This document shows positions 54,074 to 62,128 of a stretch of 64,000 nt of DNA, one piece after another. The first letter of the stretch is position 1, and the number at the start of each line of letters is the position of its first letter. A program made the translations under genes and the position numbers. A model generated the notes under the pieces. That model was not told where the DNA came from. It saw only the letters and a program-made list of their open reading frames with translations, and ran no database searches. This stretch comes from Comamonas sp. 26 (GTDB taxonomy: Bacteria; Pseudomonadota; Gammaproteobacteria; Burkholderiales; Burkholderiaceae_C): contig NZ_PEFL01000001.1 of assembly GCF_002754475.1 (NCBI RefSeq), positions 496,001-560,000 of the forward strand. Reading direction: 5' to 3'.

Positions 54074-54140
54074 CTGAGCGGCTAGGCCGCTTCCCCCAAG
54101 GGGACGACAGCCTCGCTGCGCGGCGATGCTTGCTGTCTCT
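54074..54140 (+). repeat. Dispersed intergenic repeat, family 2 (copy 3)
   Basis: TGAGCGGCTAGGCCGCTTCCCC, AAGGGGACGACAGCCTCGC, GCGGCGATGCTTGCTGTCTC match copies 1 and 2 in order. The stem AGCGGC/GCCGCT is intact with a changed loop. It begins 13 bases past the roadblock gene stop. Confidence 0.7.
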
Positions 54141-54212
54141 TGCTAAAGGGCGCGCCAGTTTTAAACGGTGCGCTCTTTGCTTTTCTGAGATGCGATGGCT
54201 ATCTCGAATACT

Positions 54213-54247
54213 GGAGCGGCTATGCCGCTTCCCCCAAGGGGCGCTAT
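54213..54247 (+). repeat. Truncated family 2 repeat (copy 4)
   Basis: Only the left half is present: GAGCGGCTATGCCGCTTCCC, then CCAAGGGGCGC. It ends ten bases before the response-regulator ATG, so the hairpin AGCGGC/GCCGCT lies in its leader. Confidence 0.6.
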
Positions 54248-54256
54248 CCTTGCACC

Positions 54257-54916
54257 ATGCGTTTACTGCTTGTTGAAGATGACAGCATGATTGGTCAAGC
54301 CGTGCTTAGCTTACTGCGCGGCGATGGCTATGTGGTGGACTGGGTGCAGGATGGCGCTCAGGCCGATACGGCCTTGCACGGCCATCAGTACGATCTGGTG
54401 CTGCTCGATCTGGGTTTGCCCAAGCTCGATGGCCTGCAGGTGCTGCGGCAGTTACGGGCGCGCAAGGATGCGACGCCGGTGCTGGTGGCGACGGCGCGCG
54501 ATGCCGTGCGTGACCGCATTGCCGGCTTGGATGCCGGTGCGGATGATTACGTCATCAAACCATATGACATGGATGAGTTGCAGGCTCGCATTCGCGCGCT
54601 GACGAGACGTGCTGCCGGGTATCTGGATGAGGTGTATGAACACAACGGAATCATGCTCAACCCCAACACCCGCGAGGCCAGTGTGAACGGCCAGCCCGTC
54701 ATGCTTTCTGGGCGTGAATGGGCGGTGCTGCAGGCGTTGCTTGCAAGACCGGGCAGCACGCTGTCGCGCCAGCAACTGGAGGACAAACTCTATGGCTGGG
54801 GCGATGAAGTCAGTAGCAACGCGGTAGAGGTCTATATCCACGGTCTGCGTAAAAAGCTAGGCGCGGCAGCCGTACTCAATGTGCGCGGCCTTGGCTATAT
54901 GGTGCCAAAACCATGA
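54257..54916 (+). CDS. OmpR/PhoB-family response regulator (QseB/TctD-like)
   Basis: The 219-residue protein has a receiver (1-115: acidic residues E7/D8/D9, phosphoacceptor D51 in LLDLGLPKLDG, K in YVIKPYD) and a C-terminal winged helix (about 125-219: LSGREWAVLQALL, SSNAVEVYIHGLRKKLG). It pairs with the kinase downstream (ATGA overlap). The ATG at 54257 begins the first beta strand; the longer frame has no support. Confidence 0.93.
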   Translation: MRLLLVEDDSMIGQAVLSLLRGDGYVVDWVQDGAQADTALHGHQYDLVLLDLGLPKLDGLQVLRQLRARKDATPVLVATARDAVRDRIAGLDAGADDYVIKPYDMDELQARIRALTRRAAGYLDEVYEHNGIMLNPNTREASVNGQPVMLSGREWAVLQALLARPGSTLSRQQLEDKLYGWGDEVSSNAVEVYIHGLRKKLGAAAVLNVRGLGYMVPKP

Positions 54917-56286
54917 GTACGCGCAGCACCCCATCCATGCTCAGATTGCCCGGCTCGCTGGGGGCACGTTTGCTGCTGTTTATTGGTGCTGCCATTGTGC
55001 TGGTGGCGGTACTGCAGGGCGCATTGGCCTATCGCAATGCACTGGAGCAGACCGATGCGCTGTTTGACTATCAGATGCAGCAAACCGCCCTTGCCTTGCG
55101 CGCAGGGCTGCCGGTTGATGCCAGAGGGCGTCCACAAGGCACGTCCCCTGAAGATGAAAACAACGAATTCATTGTTCAAGTCTGGACCAATGAGGGCTTG
55201 AGAATTTTTGAATCTGCGCTGGGCGATGCGCTGCCGCAAATGGCGGTGCTGGGCTTTGCCGATGTGCCAGCGCGCGGCACCATTTATCGCGTGTTCTCGC
55301 TGCAGACCCGATCGCAAGTGATTCAGGTTGCGCAGGACATGCGCGTGCGCCAGTTGCTGGCGCGTGAGGCCGCCTGGCGCAGTCTGTTGCCCGTGGTGCT
55401 GCTCTTGCCGCTGCTGGCGCTGGCGGTGTGGTGGGTGATTCACCAGTCACTCGCCCCTGTGCAGCGCGTGCGCCATGAGCTGGCGGCGCGCAAGCCACAG
55501 GATCTGGCCCCCGTCTCCATGGATGGTCTGCCCGATGAAATACGCCCGCTGTTGCATGAGCTCAACAGTCTGCTGCAGCGCGTGCAGCAAGCGTTTGAAG
55601 CTCAGCAGCACTTTGTGGCTGATGCCGCGCACGAGTTGCGCTCGCCGCTGGCGGCTTTGCAGTTGCAATTGCAGGCCTTGCGCAAAGCGCCTGATGAGAC
55701 CGCGCAAGAAGCGGCGCAAGAACAGCTTGCCGCAGGCATTGAGCGCGCCAAGCGGCTGGTGGAGCAATTGCTGGCGCTGGCCAGGCAGGAGGCAGCGCAG
55801 ACCGCAGTAGGCGAGGGCCGGCAAGAAGCGGATTTGCGAGCTCTGGTGGAGCAGGCATTGGCTGATGCGGCGCAAGCGGCGCAGGCAAAGGGGTTGGATA
55901 TGGGCTTGAGCGAAGACCCGCAGATGCAAACCTCATTCAGCGTACCTGCGGATGCACAGGCGCTGGCTGTGCTGCTGCGTAACCTGCTGGATAACGCCAT
56001 CAAATACGTGCCCGCAGGTGGCAGGGTCGATGTGGGCTGGCTGCAAGACAACCACGGCCGTGCACTGGTGGTTGAAGACTCTGGTCCAGGCATTCCGGTG
56101 GCCGAGCGTCAGCGTGTGTTGCTGCGATTTGTGCGCGGGGCGGATGCAGGAGGCATGGCAGGCGGCAGTGGTCTGGGGCTGGCCATTGCTCAAAGTATTG
56201 CGCAGGGCTGCGGTGCTCAGCTCTTGCTCGATGAGTCCCCAGCGCTGGGTGGGCTGCGTGTCAGAGTCTTGTGGCCTAAGGCTTAG
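54913..56286 (+). CDS. Two-component sensor histidine kinase (QseC-like)
   Basis: The 457-residue protein has a first membrane segment at about 18-38, a short periplasmic domain (about 40-155), a second segment at about 157-175, a HAMP-like linker, a HisKA domain with H240 (DAAHELRSPLAAL), and an HATPase with N-box LLRNLLDNAIKY and GSGLGLAIA. The signal is unknown; relatives sense carboxylates, metals or catecholamines. The response regulator gene overlaps it. Confidence 0.92.
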   Translation: MSTRSTPSMLRLPGSLGARLLLFIGAAIVLVAVLQGALAYRNALEQTDALFDYQMQQTALALRAGLPVDARGRPQGTSPEDENNEFIVQVWTNEGLRIFESALGDALPQMAVLGFADVPARGTIYRVFSLQTRSQVIQVAQDMRVRQLLAREAAWRSLLPVVLLLPLLALAVWWVIHQSLAPVQRVRHELAARKPQDLAPVSMDGLPDEIRPLLHELNSLLQRVQQAFEAQQHFVADAAHELRSPLAALQLQLQALRKAPDETAQEAAQEQLAAGIERAKRLVEQLLALARQEAAQTAVGEGRQEADLRALVEQALADAAQAAQAKGLDMGLSEDPQMQTSFSVPADAQALAVLLRNLLDNAIKYVPAGGRVDVGWLQDNHGRALVVEDSGPGIPVAERQRVLLRFVRGADAGGMAGGSGLGLAIAQSIAQGCGAQLLLDESPALGGLRVRVLWPKA

Positions 56287-56430
56287 TCCGACAAACGATT
56301 ACATCAAAACAGGGCTGTTACATCTTGAGGCAGGTAGCATGATGGGGCACAAGAAGTCCCTGCGATGTTCGGCTTGTACCGTACGTGGTTATCCCTATTT
56401 TTTGATTTCGTTTGTATTAGAGGTCGCACG

Positions 56431-57456
56431 ATGATATCGATTGTTCAGCGTCTTTCCCAAACCGTGACGGCTGCACAGACGCTTTCTGCGTTCACGCGGC
56501 CCCTGCTGAAAATCATGATCGAAGTCACTGAGTTGGAATCAGCTTACCTCACCACCGTGGATGAAGCCCGCGGCGTGCAGAACGTGCTGTACTCCCTCAA
56601 TACCAGCCAGATGAACATTCCCGAAGGGCTGGAAGTCCCTTGGTCTGACACCCTGTGCAAGCGTGCTTTGGAAGAAGGCCAAACCTTTACCAACAATGTG
56701 CAGGAATGCTGGGGCGACTCGGATGCGGCACGGGCTCTGGATATTCAGACCTATGTCAGCACGCCCGTGCGCTTTGGCAGTGGACAGCTCTACGGCACAC
56801 TCTGTGCCACCAGCAGAACGTCCCAGTCCATCAGCGGCGAGGCGGAAGATGTGCTGCGTCTTTTCTCCAAAATCATTGCCGGCTTTGTTGAGCGCGAGCA
56901 ACTGGTGCGATCTCTGCAGCGCGCCAATGAAGAGCTTGCTTCGCTGGCCATGCTCGACGCCTTGACAGGCTTGCCCAACCGGCGCTGCGTTACGGAAGAG
57001 CTCAACCGCGTCATCGTCCATTGCTGTCGTTCGCGTGAATGGGTGCTGGTCGGCTTTATCGATCTGGACGACTTCAAGCAGATCAACGATCAGTTTGGTC
57101 ATGAGGCCGGTGACTCTTTGATGCGCATTTTGGCCGAACAGCTGAGAGTATCCATGCGCGGCTGCGACATGCTGGCCCGCTTTGGCGGCGATGAATTTGT
57201 CATGGTCGGCATTGGTCCGCAACTTCAAGAAGACGGTGATGCCGTGCTGGAAGATTTGAAGAGCCGCCTGTTCAGCGCATCAATCGCCTGCGTGGAACTG
57301 TCCGACGGCAGCAAGATTGACTATGCTGGTGCCAGCGTCGGCATGGTTTGTCTGATGCCCGACAGCACCGATGTGGATGACGCCCTGCAAAAAGCCGATG
57401 CCGCCATGTACAAGGTCAAGGCCTCACGCAAACAGCTGGAAGTGGTCGCTACTTGA
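56431..57456 (+). CDS. GAF-GGDEF diguanylate cyclase
   Basis: The 341-residue protein has an N-terminal GAF-like domain (about 10-155: LESAYLTTVDEARGVQNV, YVSTPVRFGSGQLYGTLCA) and a C-terminal GGDEF domain (about 175-335) with an intact GGDEF at 252-256. The RxxD inhibitory site R243-G-C-D246 stands five residues ahead, so feedback inhibition by c-di-GMP is expected. No membrane segment. The ATG at 56431 is used; 56365 is in frame but adds a hydrophobic lead from outside the GAF domain. Confidence 0.93.
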   Translation: MISIVQRLSQTVTAAQTLSAFTRPLLKIMIEVTELESAYLTTVDEARGVQNVLYSLNTSQMNIPEGLEVPWSDTLCKRALEEGQTFTNNVQECWGDSDAARALDIQTYVSTPVRFGSGQLYGTLCATSRTSQSISGEAEDVLRLFSKIIAGFVEREQLVRSLQRANEELASLAMLDALTGLPNRRCVTEELNRVIVHCCRSREWVLVGFIDLDDFKQINDQFGHEAGDSLMRILAEQLRVSMRGCDMLARFGGDEFVMVGIGPQLQEDGDAVLEDLKSRLFSASIACVELSDGSKIDYAGASVGMVCLMPDSTDVDDALQKADAAMYKVKASRKQLEVVAT

Positions 57457-57500
57457 GACGAGCCTGGACGATGTGAATGGCCTGACGTTTTCCAGATAAT

Positions 57501-57529
57501 AAAAAAGCACCTCGATAAGGTGCTTTTTT
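57501..57529. terminator. Bidirectional terminator, cyclase and tRNA-Arg
   Basis: AAAAAAGCACCT and AGGTGCTTTTTT form a perfect 12-bp stem with a 5-base loop. It closes the cyclase gene on the plus strand and the tRNA on the minus strand. Confidence 0.95.
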
Positions 57530-57531
57530 AT

Positions 57532-57606
57532 TGGTATCCCGGAGTGGAATCGAACCACTATTTATTTCTTAGGAGGAAATTGTTCTATCCATTGAACTAC
57601 CGGGAC
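57532..57606 (-). tRNA. tRNA-Arg (anticodon CCT)
   Basis: This 75-base tRNA has acceptor stem GTCCCGG/CCGGGAT, D-loop TTCAATGGATA, anticodon stem ATTTC/GAAAT around loop CTCCTAA, T-stem/loop GTGG-TTCGATT-CCAC, and an encoded CCA. It reads AGG codons. The first acceptor pair is G-T. Confidence 0.93.
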
Positions 57607-57754
57607 AACTGTTTGGGTTGCAAATAGATTTGCAATCTGGCTTGAATTCTACCCGCGTTGCAGCGCTCCCAAAGGCTTGGCTGGACTGAGCCTTGTCAAG
57701 CCACCAACCCAGCGGCAGTCGCAAGGGGTGGCGCGCTGGGCTGATTATCAATTC

Positions 57755-57798
57755 TCATAGCTGTAAGCGCTTATTGGATAAGCGCTATAGGCCTTTTT
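57755..57798 (+). repeat. Dispersed intergenic repeat, family 1 (copy f)
   Basis: ATAGCTGTAAGCGCTTATTGGATAAGCGCTATAG, then GGCCTTTTTT. The AAGCGCTT/AAGCGCT stem is clear. It lies six bases past the tamB stop on the minus strand and reads into a T-run on the plus strand. Confidence 0.65.
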
Positions 57799-57803
57799 TA
57801 TGC

Positions 57804-60800
57804 TCAATCCTTGCGCACGGTATAGACGATATCCAGCGCGCTGGTCATGCCAGTCTGGGCGCGCAGTGTGACGCTGCGGGACAGGTCATAGAAGATGTAG
57901 ATGATGCCCATGGCCCCCGACAGGCTCTGCTCATAGGTCAGGTACAGCTTGTCTGACAGGCGCTTGCCCATGGTCAGCGCTGCGCCTGATGCATCGCTGC
58001 CATCGCCACCGCTTTTGAAGCCAACCTCATCCAGCCCCAGGCTGCCTGCAATCTTGCCGCTACTGCTGTTGCCGCCCGCCAGCAAAGCCATGGCGGCCTG
58101 CTGCAACAGGGCGCTGCTGGCACCGCCAGAAGCCGGGTCACGGCCCATGACGACCCAGGAGAGCTTTTCTGCATCGGGCAGGTCAGGATCTGAATACAGC
58201 AGCACGCGGGGCGCGCTGGCCGTGCCCAGCACCTGTACACCGGCCTTGACGGCGATGTTGGGGCGCAGGGCCAGAATGTCCAGCGATGGGTTGTTGTAGG
58301 GGCCGTTGAAGCGGATCAGACCGGTTTCTACATTGAGTGATTGTCCCCATGCACGGTAGCGGCCTTGCTCGGTGCTGATTTCTCCGGTAACGCTGGGCGG
58401 GCCGCCCACATAGCTGGCGCCTTTGACCTCCAGCTGGCCGAGCAGACGGGTGGTGATGCCAAAACCTTGCAGCGCAAAGTCGCGGCCCATATTGAGCTTG
58501 ACGAGAATGTCTGGCACTTTTCGTGGTGTGGCGCGTGCCTGGTCTTTGCGGATTTCGCGCTCGGCGCGCAGGCGTTCTTCCTCCTCGGCCTTGCGTGATG
58601 CGGCGGAGCGCACGACCACGTCTTTGTCCAGTGATGGCGCAGATTCCTCGGGCAGGATGATGGATGCACGGTCAACGGTGAGATCACCGCGCAGCGTGAA
58701 CTGGCCTTGTTCAAGTTTGGCCTGTAGATCGCCGGAAACGCTGACTTGGCGGTCTGCGCGCACCAGCACCTGCAGCTTGCTGGCCTTGGCCTGCAAATTC
58801 ATGCTCATGCCAGACCCGGTGCCTTTGCCAGGTGGTGTGAACTGGGCGTAGCCGGTACCGGTCAGCAGGCCGCCATCTTCAGGGGCGCTGGTCAGGTTGC
58901 CGCTGTAGCCCAGAATGCGCGAGTTGCTGCCTTTGCCGCCCTTGAAGCGCAGCTCGGTAATGTCCAGCCGCGTGCCTTGCAGCTTGGCGTGCAGAATGCC
59001 GTCGCGCAGATCCACCCCGTCGAGCAGAGACAGAATGTTCAGCGCATCGGCCTTGATATTGCCTTGCCACTGCGGGTCTTGCAGATTGCCGCTGATGGTG
59101 GCATCGGCCGCCAGAGTTCCCTGAATGCGCCAGCCCGGCGGGGCAAACAAGGCCCAGATGCCCATGTCAGGCATGTTGGCGCGCAACCGGCCTGACAGGG
59201 GGGCTGTGGCGGGTAGCGTCCAGCCGCTTTGCTGGTAGCTGAGCTGGGTGCGCAGGTCGGCGTTGATGGTGCCTGCGCGCTCGCTGTCCCACAGTAGCTT
59301 GGCGTTGACCTGGCTGCCTTGCGCCTGCACGGTGAGGCGAATGTCTTTGATGCGCGCGCGCATGCCTGCGCCACTGATCTTGCGGGTGCGTGTGGCGCTC
59401 GCACGGTTGGCGGTGGGGCCGGTACTCTGGACGACGGTGGTGCTGGAGCCATCGTCCACCGCCAGCCGCAAATCGCCCGCAGCGCGCTCGACCGTCAGGT
59501 CGGCCTTGAGGTCTTTACCCAGCGTGTCCAGATTCCAGCTGCCGTTAAAGCTCAGGTCGCCGGACAGACCTGCGGCCTCCAGCGGCGGGTCATCATCGCC
59601 CAGGCTGAAGGCATCTAACCATGCCAGCGGAATGCCCAGCGCCTTACCGGCACTGCGCACGCCCAAAGTGCCACTGCCGGTGCGGGTGACAGAGCTCTCG
59701 TCCCATGCCAGCTGCACGGGTGCCAATGGCTCGGCGCTGGTGCGGCGCATGCTCAGCTTGGGCGGCGTGATTTGCAGCTTGCCCGCGCTGAACTGGTAGA
59801 CGGTGTTGAGCACGGTATTGCCGCTGGTGCGCTGCGTAATCTGCACGGGTGCACCGGGCTGCAGTTGCACGGCCCACGGGCCGGGTTTGTCGTTGCCGGG
59901 TTTCAACTGGGCTTGCAGCTTTTCAAGACTGGCTTGCCAGTCCAGCGGTGCCGTGCCTTTGCCGCCCGTCAGGCCGGCTTGCAGGGCGGTGTCGATCTGC
60001 ACGCTTTTGCCGGCTTGCTGTGCCTGCGCACTCAGCTCGATTTTGGTGCTTTCGGGGCTGCCGTTCAGGGACAGTCGCAGGGCAGGGATGACGATGGCTT
60101 GATCGGCCATCGTGCTCGCTGGCAGATAGCGAATCTTGTCGCCTCGCAGCTGGGCTTGCATTTGCAAACCGCTGGCTGGGATGGGTGCACCATGGGCCGC
60201 GCTCAAGCGTTGAAGCAGGTTTTGCCAGCCGCCTTGCAATGCCAGTTGTAGATCGGCAGAGCCATCGAGCTGGGCACCGGCCAGCGGATCTTTGATGCCC
60301 GGCAGCTTGCGCAGCCACTGCGTGAGGCTGGACATGGACGCCAGCTGCAACTGACTTTGCACTTTGCCGCTGTCAGGGCTCATGTGTCCATCCAGATTGA
60401 GCTGAGCGCCGGGCACGGTGGCTTTGAGCTGGGCCTTGGCCTGCTGGGTTTCGGTGTTGAACTCCACAGCCTTGGCGTTGATGCTGGCCTGCATCGCTTC
60501 GAGCTGCAGTTTTTCCAGCTGCAGCAGCGGTGCCTGCCACTGGCCGTTGGCGGCCAGCGTCTGAATGCGCAGCGCCTTGCCAGCAGGCTTGCCTGTGGCA
60601 TGCAGGTCAACGGAGAAGGCTACGGCAGGGGCGGGTTGAGGTTCCTCCTGATTAGCCGGGTTGACGGGGACGGGGGGGGGCAGTGTCTCTGCCTGCAGCG
60701 AACCTTCCAGCGGTGCGGCTTCCAGGCTGCTGAGTATGTCTGCGGGGTTGAGCTGCGAGACTTGCAGCTTGCCGTCAAACATCTGGCCCACGGGCACATA

Positions 60801-62126
60801 GCGGCCTGCCAGCTTGATCTGGCCTTTGCCAATATCGAGCTGACCGTCATCCACCCGCCACTGGCTACCGTCGAAGAGGATCCTGGCCTGCAGCTGTTGC
60901 AGCGGCAGGCGTTGCTTGTCCCAGGGGCCGGGCAGGGTGTTGGTGAATGCGGTGCTCAGCATCCAGATCTGCTGGGTGTCGTTATGTGACTGAGATGGCT
61001 GACCAACGGTCGTGGCTGAGTCTGTCGAGACTTGTGCCTGACCGGTGCCAGCGCTTAGCTCACCAGACAAAGCCGTGCGCGGGCCCTGAGGCCAGAAGGC
61101 AGCAACGTCCAGATTTTTGAGTAGCGCCTTGGCAGACAGCAGTGGCTGCGATTGCCATGGTGCGACGCTGGCTTCAATATCGGCCAGCATGGGCTGGGCA
61201 TCCAGCGGTTTTTGCTCTGATTTTTCTAGCTGCTTGCGCTTGTCATTGGCTGGTTTTGATGCATTTTTATCGTCAGATGCTTTTGCATCAGCCGCTGCAA
61301 GCTCTTGTTTTTGTATCTCTGCCTCAGCGTGAGCCGTGATCTTGAGTTGCGCTGCTTCAGTCGCCAGCGTGCCTTCAATCTGCGCATTGGCCAGCACGTC
61401 GATCAACGACGGTGCGGCGTCGCCCTGTTTAGCCTCCAATGGATTGGGGGTCTGGAGCTTGCCTTGCAGCTCGATTTTGGTCTGCATGGGCGCAGCGCCC
61501 TGAATGCGCGCCAGCATCTGGTAGTTGCCATCTGCGACCTGCAGGCTGCGAATCTGCAGATCGTGGTGGCTGCCGGTGTATTCATAGATGCCGTTCAGGT
61601 TTTGCACCACGGCTTCTGGCGGACCTTGCCAGATGATTTGATCGATCTTGAACGGCAGCTCGATCTTGATGGGCAGCATCAGCGACTGCAGTGGCTCGCT
61701 GGGCTTTTTCTCGGGGTCGGGGGTGCTGGCAATGCGTACTTCGGCGATATGAACTTCACCGAGCTTGAGCGTGCGCGCCAAAATCAGTGGCCTGAATTGC
61801 CAGCCGATCTTGGCGTCCTTGACTTCAACCTTCATGGTCGGGCTTTGCCACTGCAGCCAGCCAATATGGCCGCCATTCTTGAGGCTGCCTGAAACCTCTT
61901 TGGCCACCAGCGTCTGATTGGCGGGCAGCCAGCCAGCTACGCGCTGCAGGGTCTGGTTCAGAGAATCGTCTTTGCCAATCCACCACAGCAGGCCGCCTAC
62001 GGCCAACACGATGGCCAAAAATGCTGCGGCGAAAGTCCAGCCCAGTGCGCGCAGCCAGCGACGACGCTTGAGGGGCACTGATCGGGCGGGTGCTTGGGTG
62101 GGGGTTGAGTTGTCTTGTTCTGCCAT
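57804..62126 (-). CDS. tamB: TamB, translocation and assembly module subunit
   Basis: The 1440-residue protein has one N-terminal membrane anchor (about 28-50: LGWTFAAAFLAIVLAVGGLLWWI), a long repetitive beta-rich body of AsmA/VPS13 type, and the conserved C-terminal domain (about 1130-1440: GQLEVKGASYVGGPPSVTGEI, YRAWGQSLNVETGLIRFNGPYNNP, ending DIVYTVRKD). It spans the periplasm and works with TamA, or in lipid transport. The ATG is two bases from the tamA stop, so they form one operon. The linker near residues 270-310 is rich in Lys, Ala and Asp. Confidence 0.94.
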   Translation of the reverse strand: MAEQDNSTPTQAPARSVPLKRRRWLRALGWTFAAAFLAIVLAVGGLLWWIGKDDSLNQTLQRVAGWLPANQTLVAKEVSGSLKNGGHIGWLQWQSPTMKVEVKDAKIGWQFRPLILARTLKLGEVHIAEVRIASTPDPEKKPSEPLQSLMLPIKIELPFKIDQIIWQGPPEAVVQNLNGIYEYTGSHHDLQIRSLQVADGNYQMLARIQGAAPMQTKIELQGKLQTPNPLEAKQGDAAPSLIDVLANAQIEGTLATEAAQLKITAHAEAEIQKQELAAADAKASDDKNASKPANDKRKQLEKSEQKPLDAQPMLADIEASVAPWQSQPLLSAKALLKNLDVAAFWPQGPRTALSGELSAGTGQAQVSTDSATTVGQPSQSHNDTQQIWMLSTAFTNTLPGPWDKQRLPLQQLQARILFDGSQWRVDDGQLDIGKGQIKLAGRYVPVGQMFDGKLQVSQLNPADILSSLEAAPLEGSLQAETLPPPVPVNPANQEEPQPAPAVAFSVDLHATGKPAGKALRIQTLAANGQWQAPLLQLEKLQLEAMQASINAKAVEFNTETQQAKAQLKATVPGAQLNLDGHMSPDSGKVQSQLQLASMSSLTQWLRKLPGIKDPLAGAQLDGSADLQLALQGGWQNLLQRLSAAHGAPIPASGLQMQAQLRGDKIRYLPASTMADQAIVIPALRLSLNGSPESTKIELSAQAQQAGKSVQIDTALQAGLTGGKGTAPLDWQASLEKLQAQLKPGNDKPGPWAVQLQPGAPVQITQRTSGNTVLNTVYQFSAGKLQITPPKLSMRRTSAEPLAPVQLAWDESSVTRTGSGTLGVRSAGKALGIPLAWLDAFSLGDDDPPLEAAGLSGDLSFNGSWNLDTLGKDLKADLTVERAAGDLRLAVDDGSSTTVVQSTGPTANRASATRTRKISGAGMRARIKDIRLTVQAQGSQVNAKLLWDSERAGTINADLRTQLSYQQSGWTLPATAPLSGRLRANMPDMGIWALFAPPGWRIQGTLAADATISGNLQDPQWQGNIKADALNILSLLDGVDLRDGILHAKLQGTRLDITELRFKGGKGSNSRILGYSGNLTSAPEDGGLLTGTGYAQFTPPGKGTGSGMSMNLQAKASKLQVLVRADRQVSVSGDLQAKLEQGQFTLRGDLTVDRASIILPEESAPSLDKDVVVRSAASRKAEEEERLRAEREIRKDQARATPRKVPDILVKLNMGRDFALQGFGITTRLLGQLEVKGASYVGGPPSVTGEISTEQGRYRAWGQSLNVETGLIRFNGPYNNPSLDILALRPNIAVKAGVQVLGTASAPRVLLYSDPDLPDAEKLSWVVMGRDPASGGASSALLQQAAMALLAGGNSSSGKIAGSLGLDEVGFKSGGDGSDASGAALTMGKRLSDKLYLTYEQSLSGAMGIIYIFYDLSRSVTLRAQTGMTSALDIVYTVRKD

Positions 62127-62128
62127 GC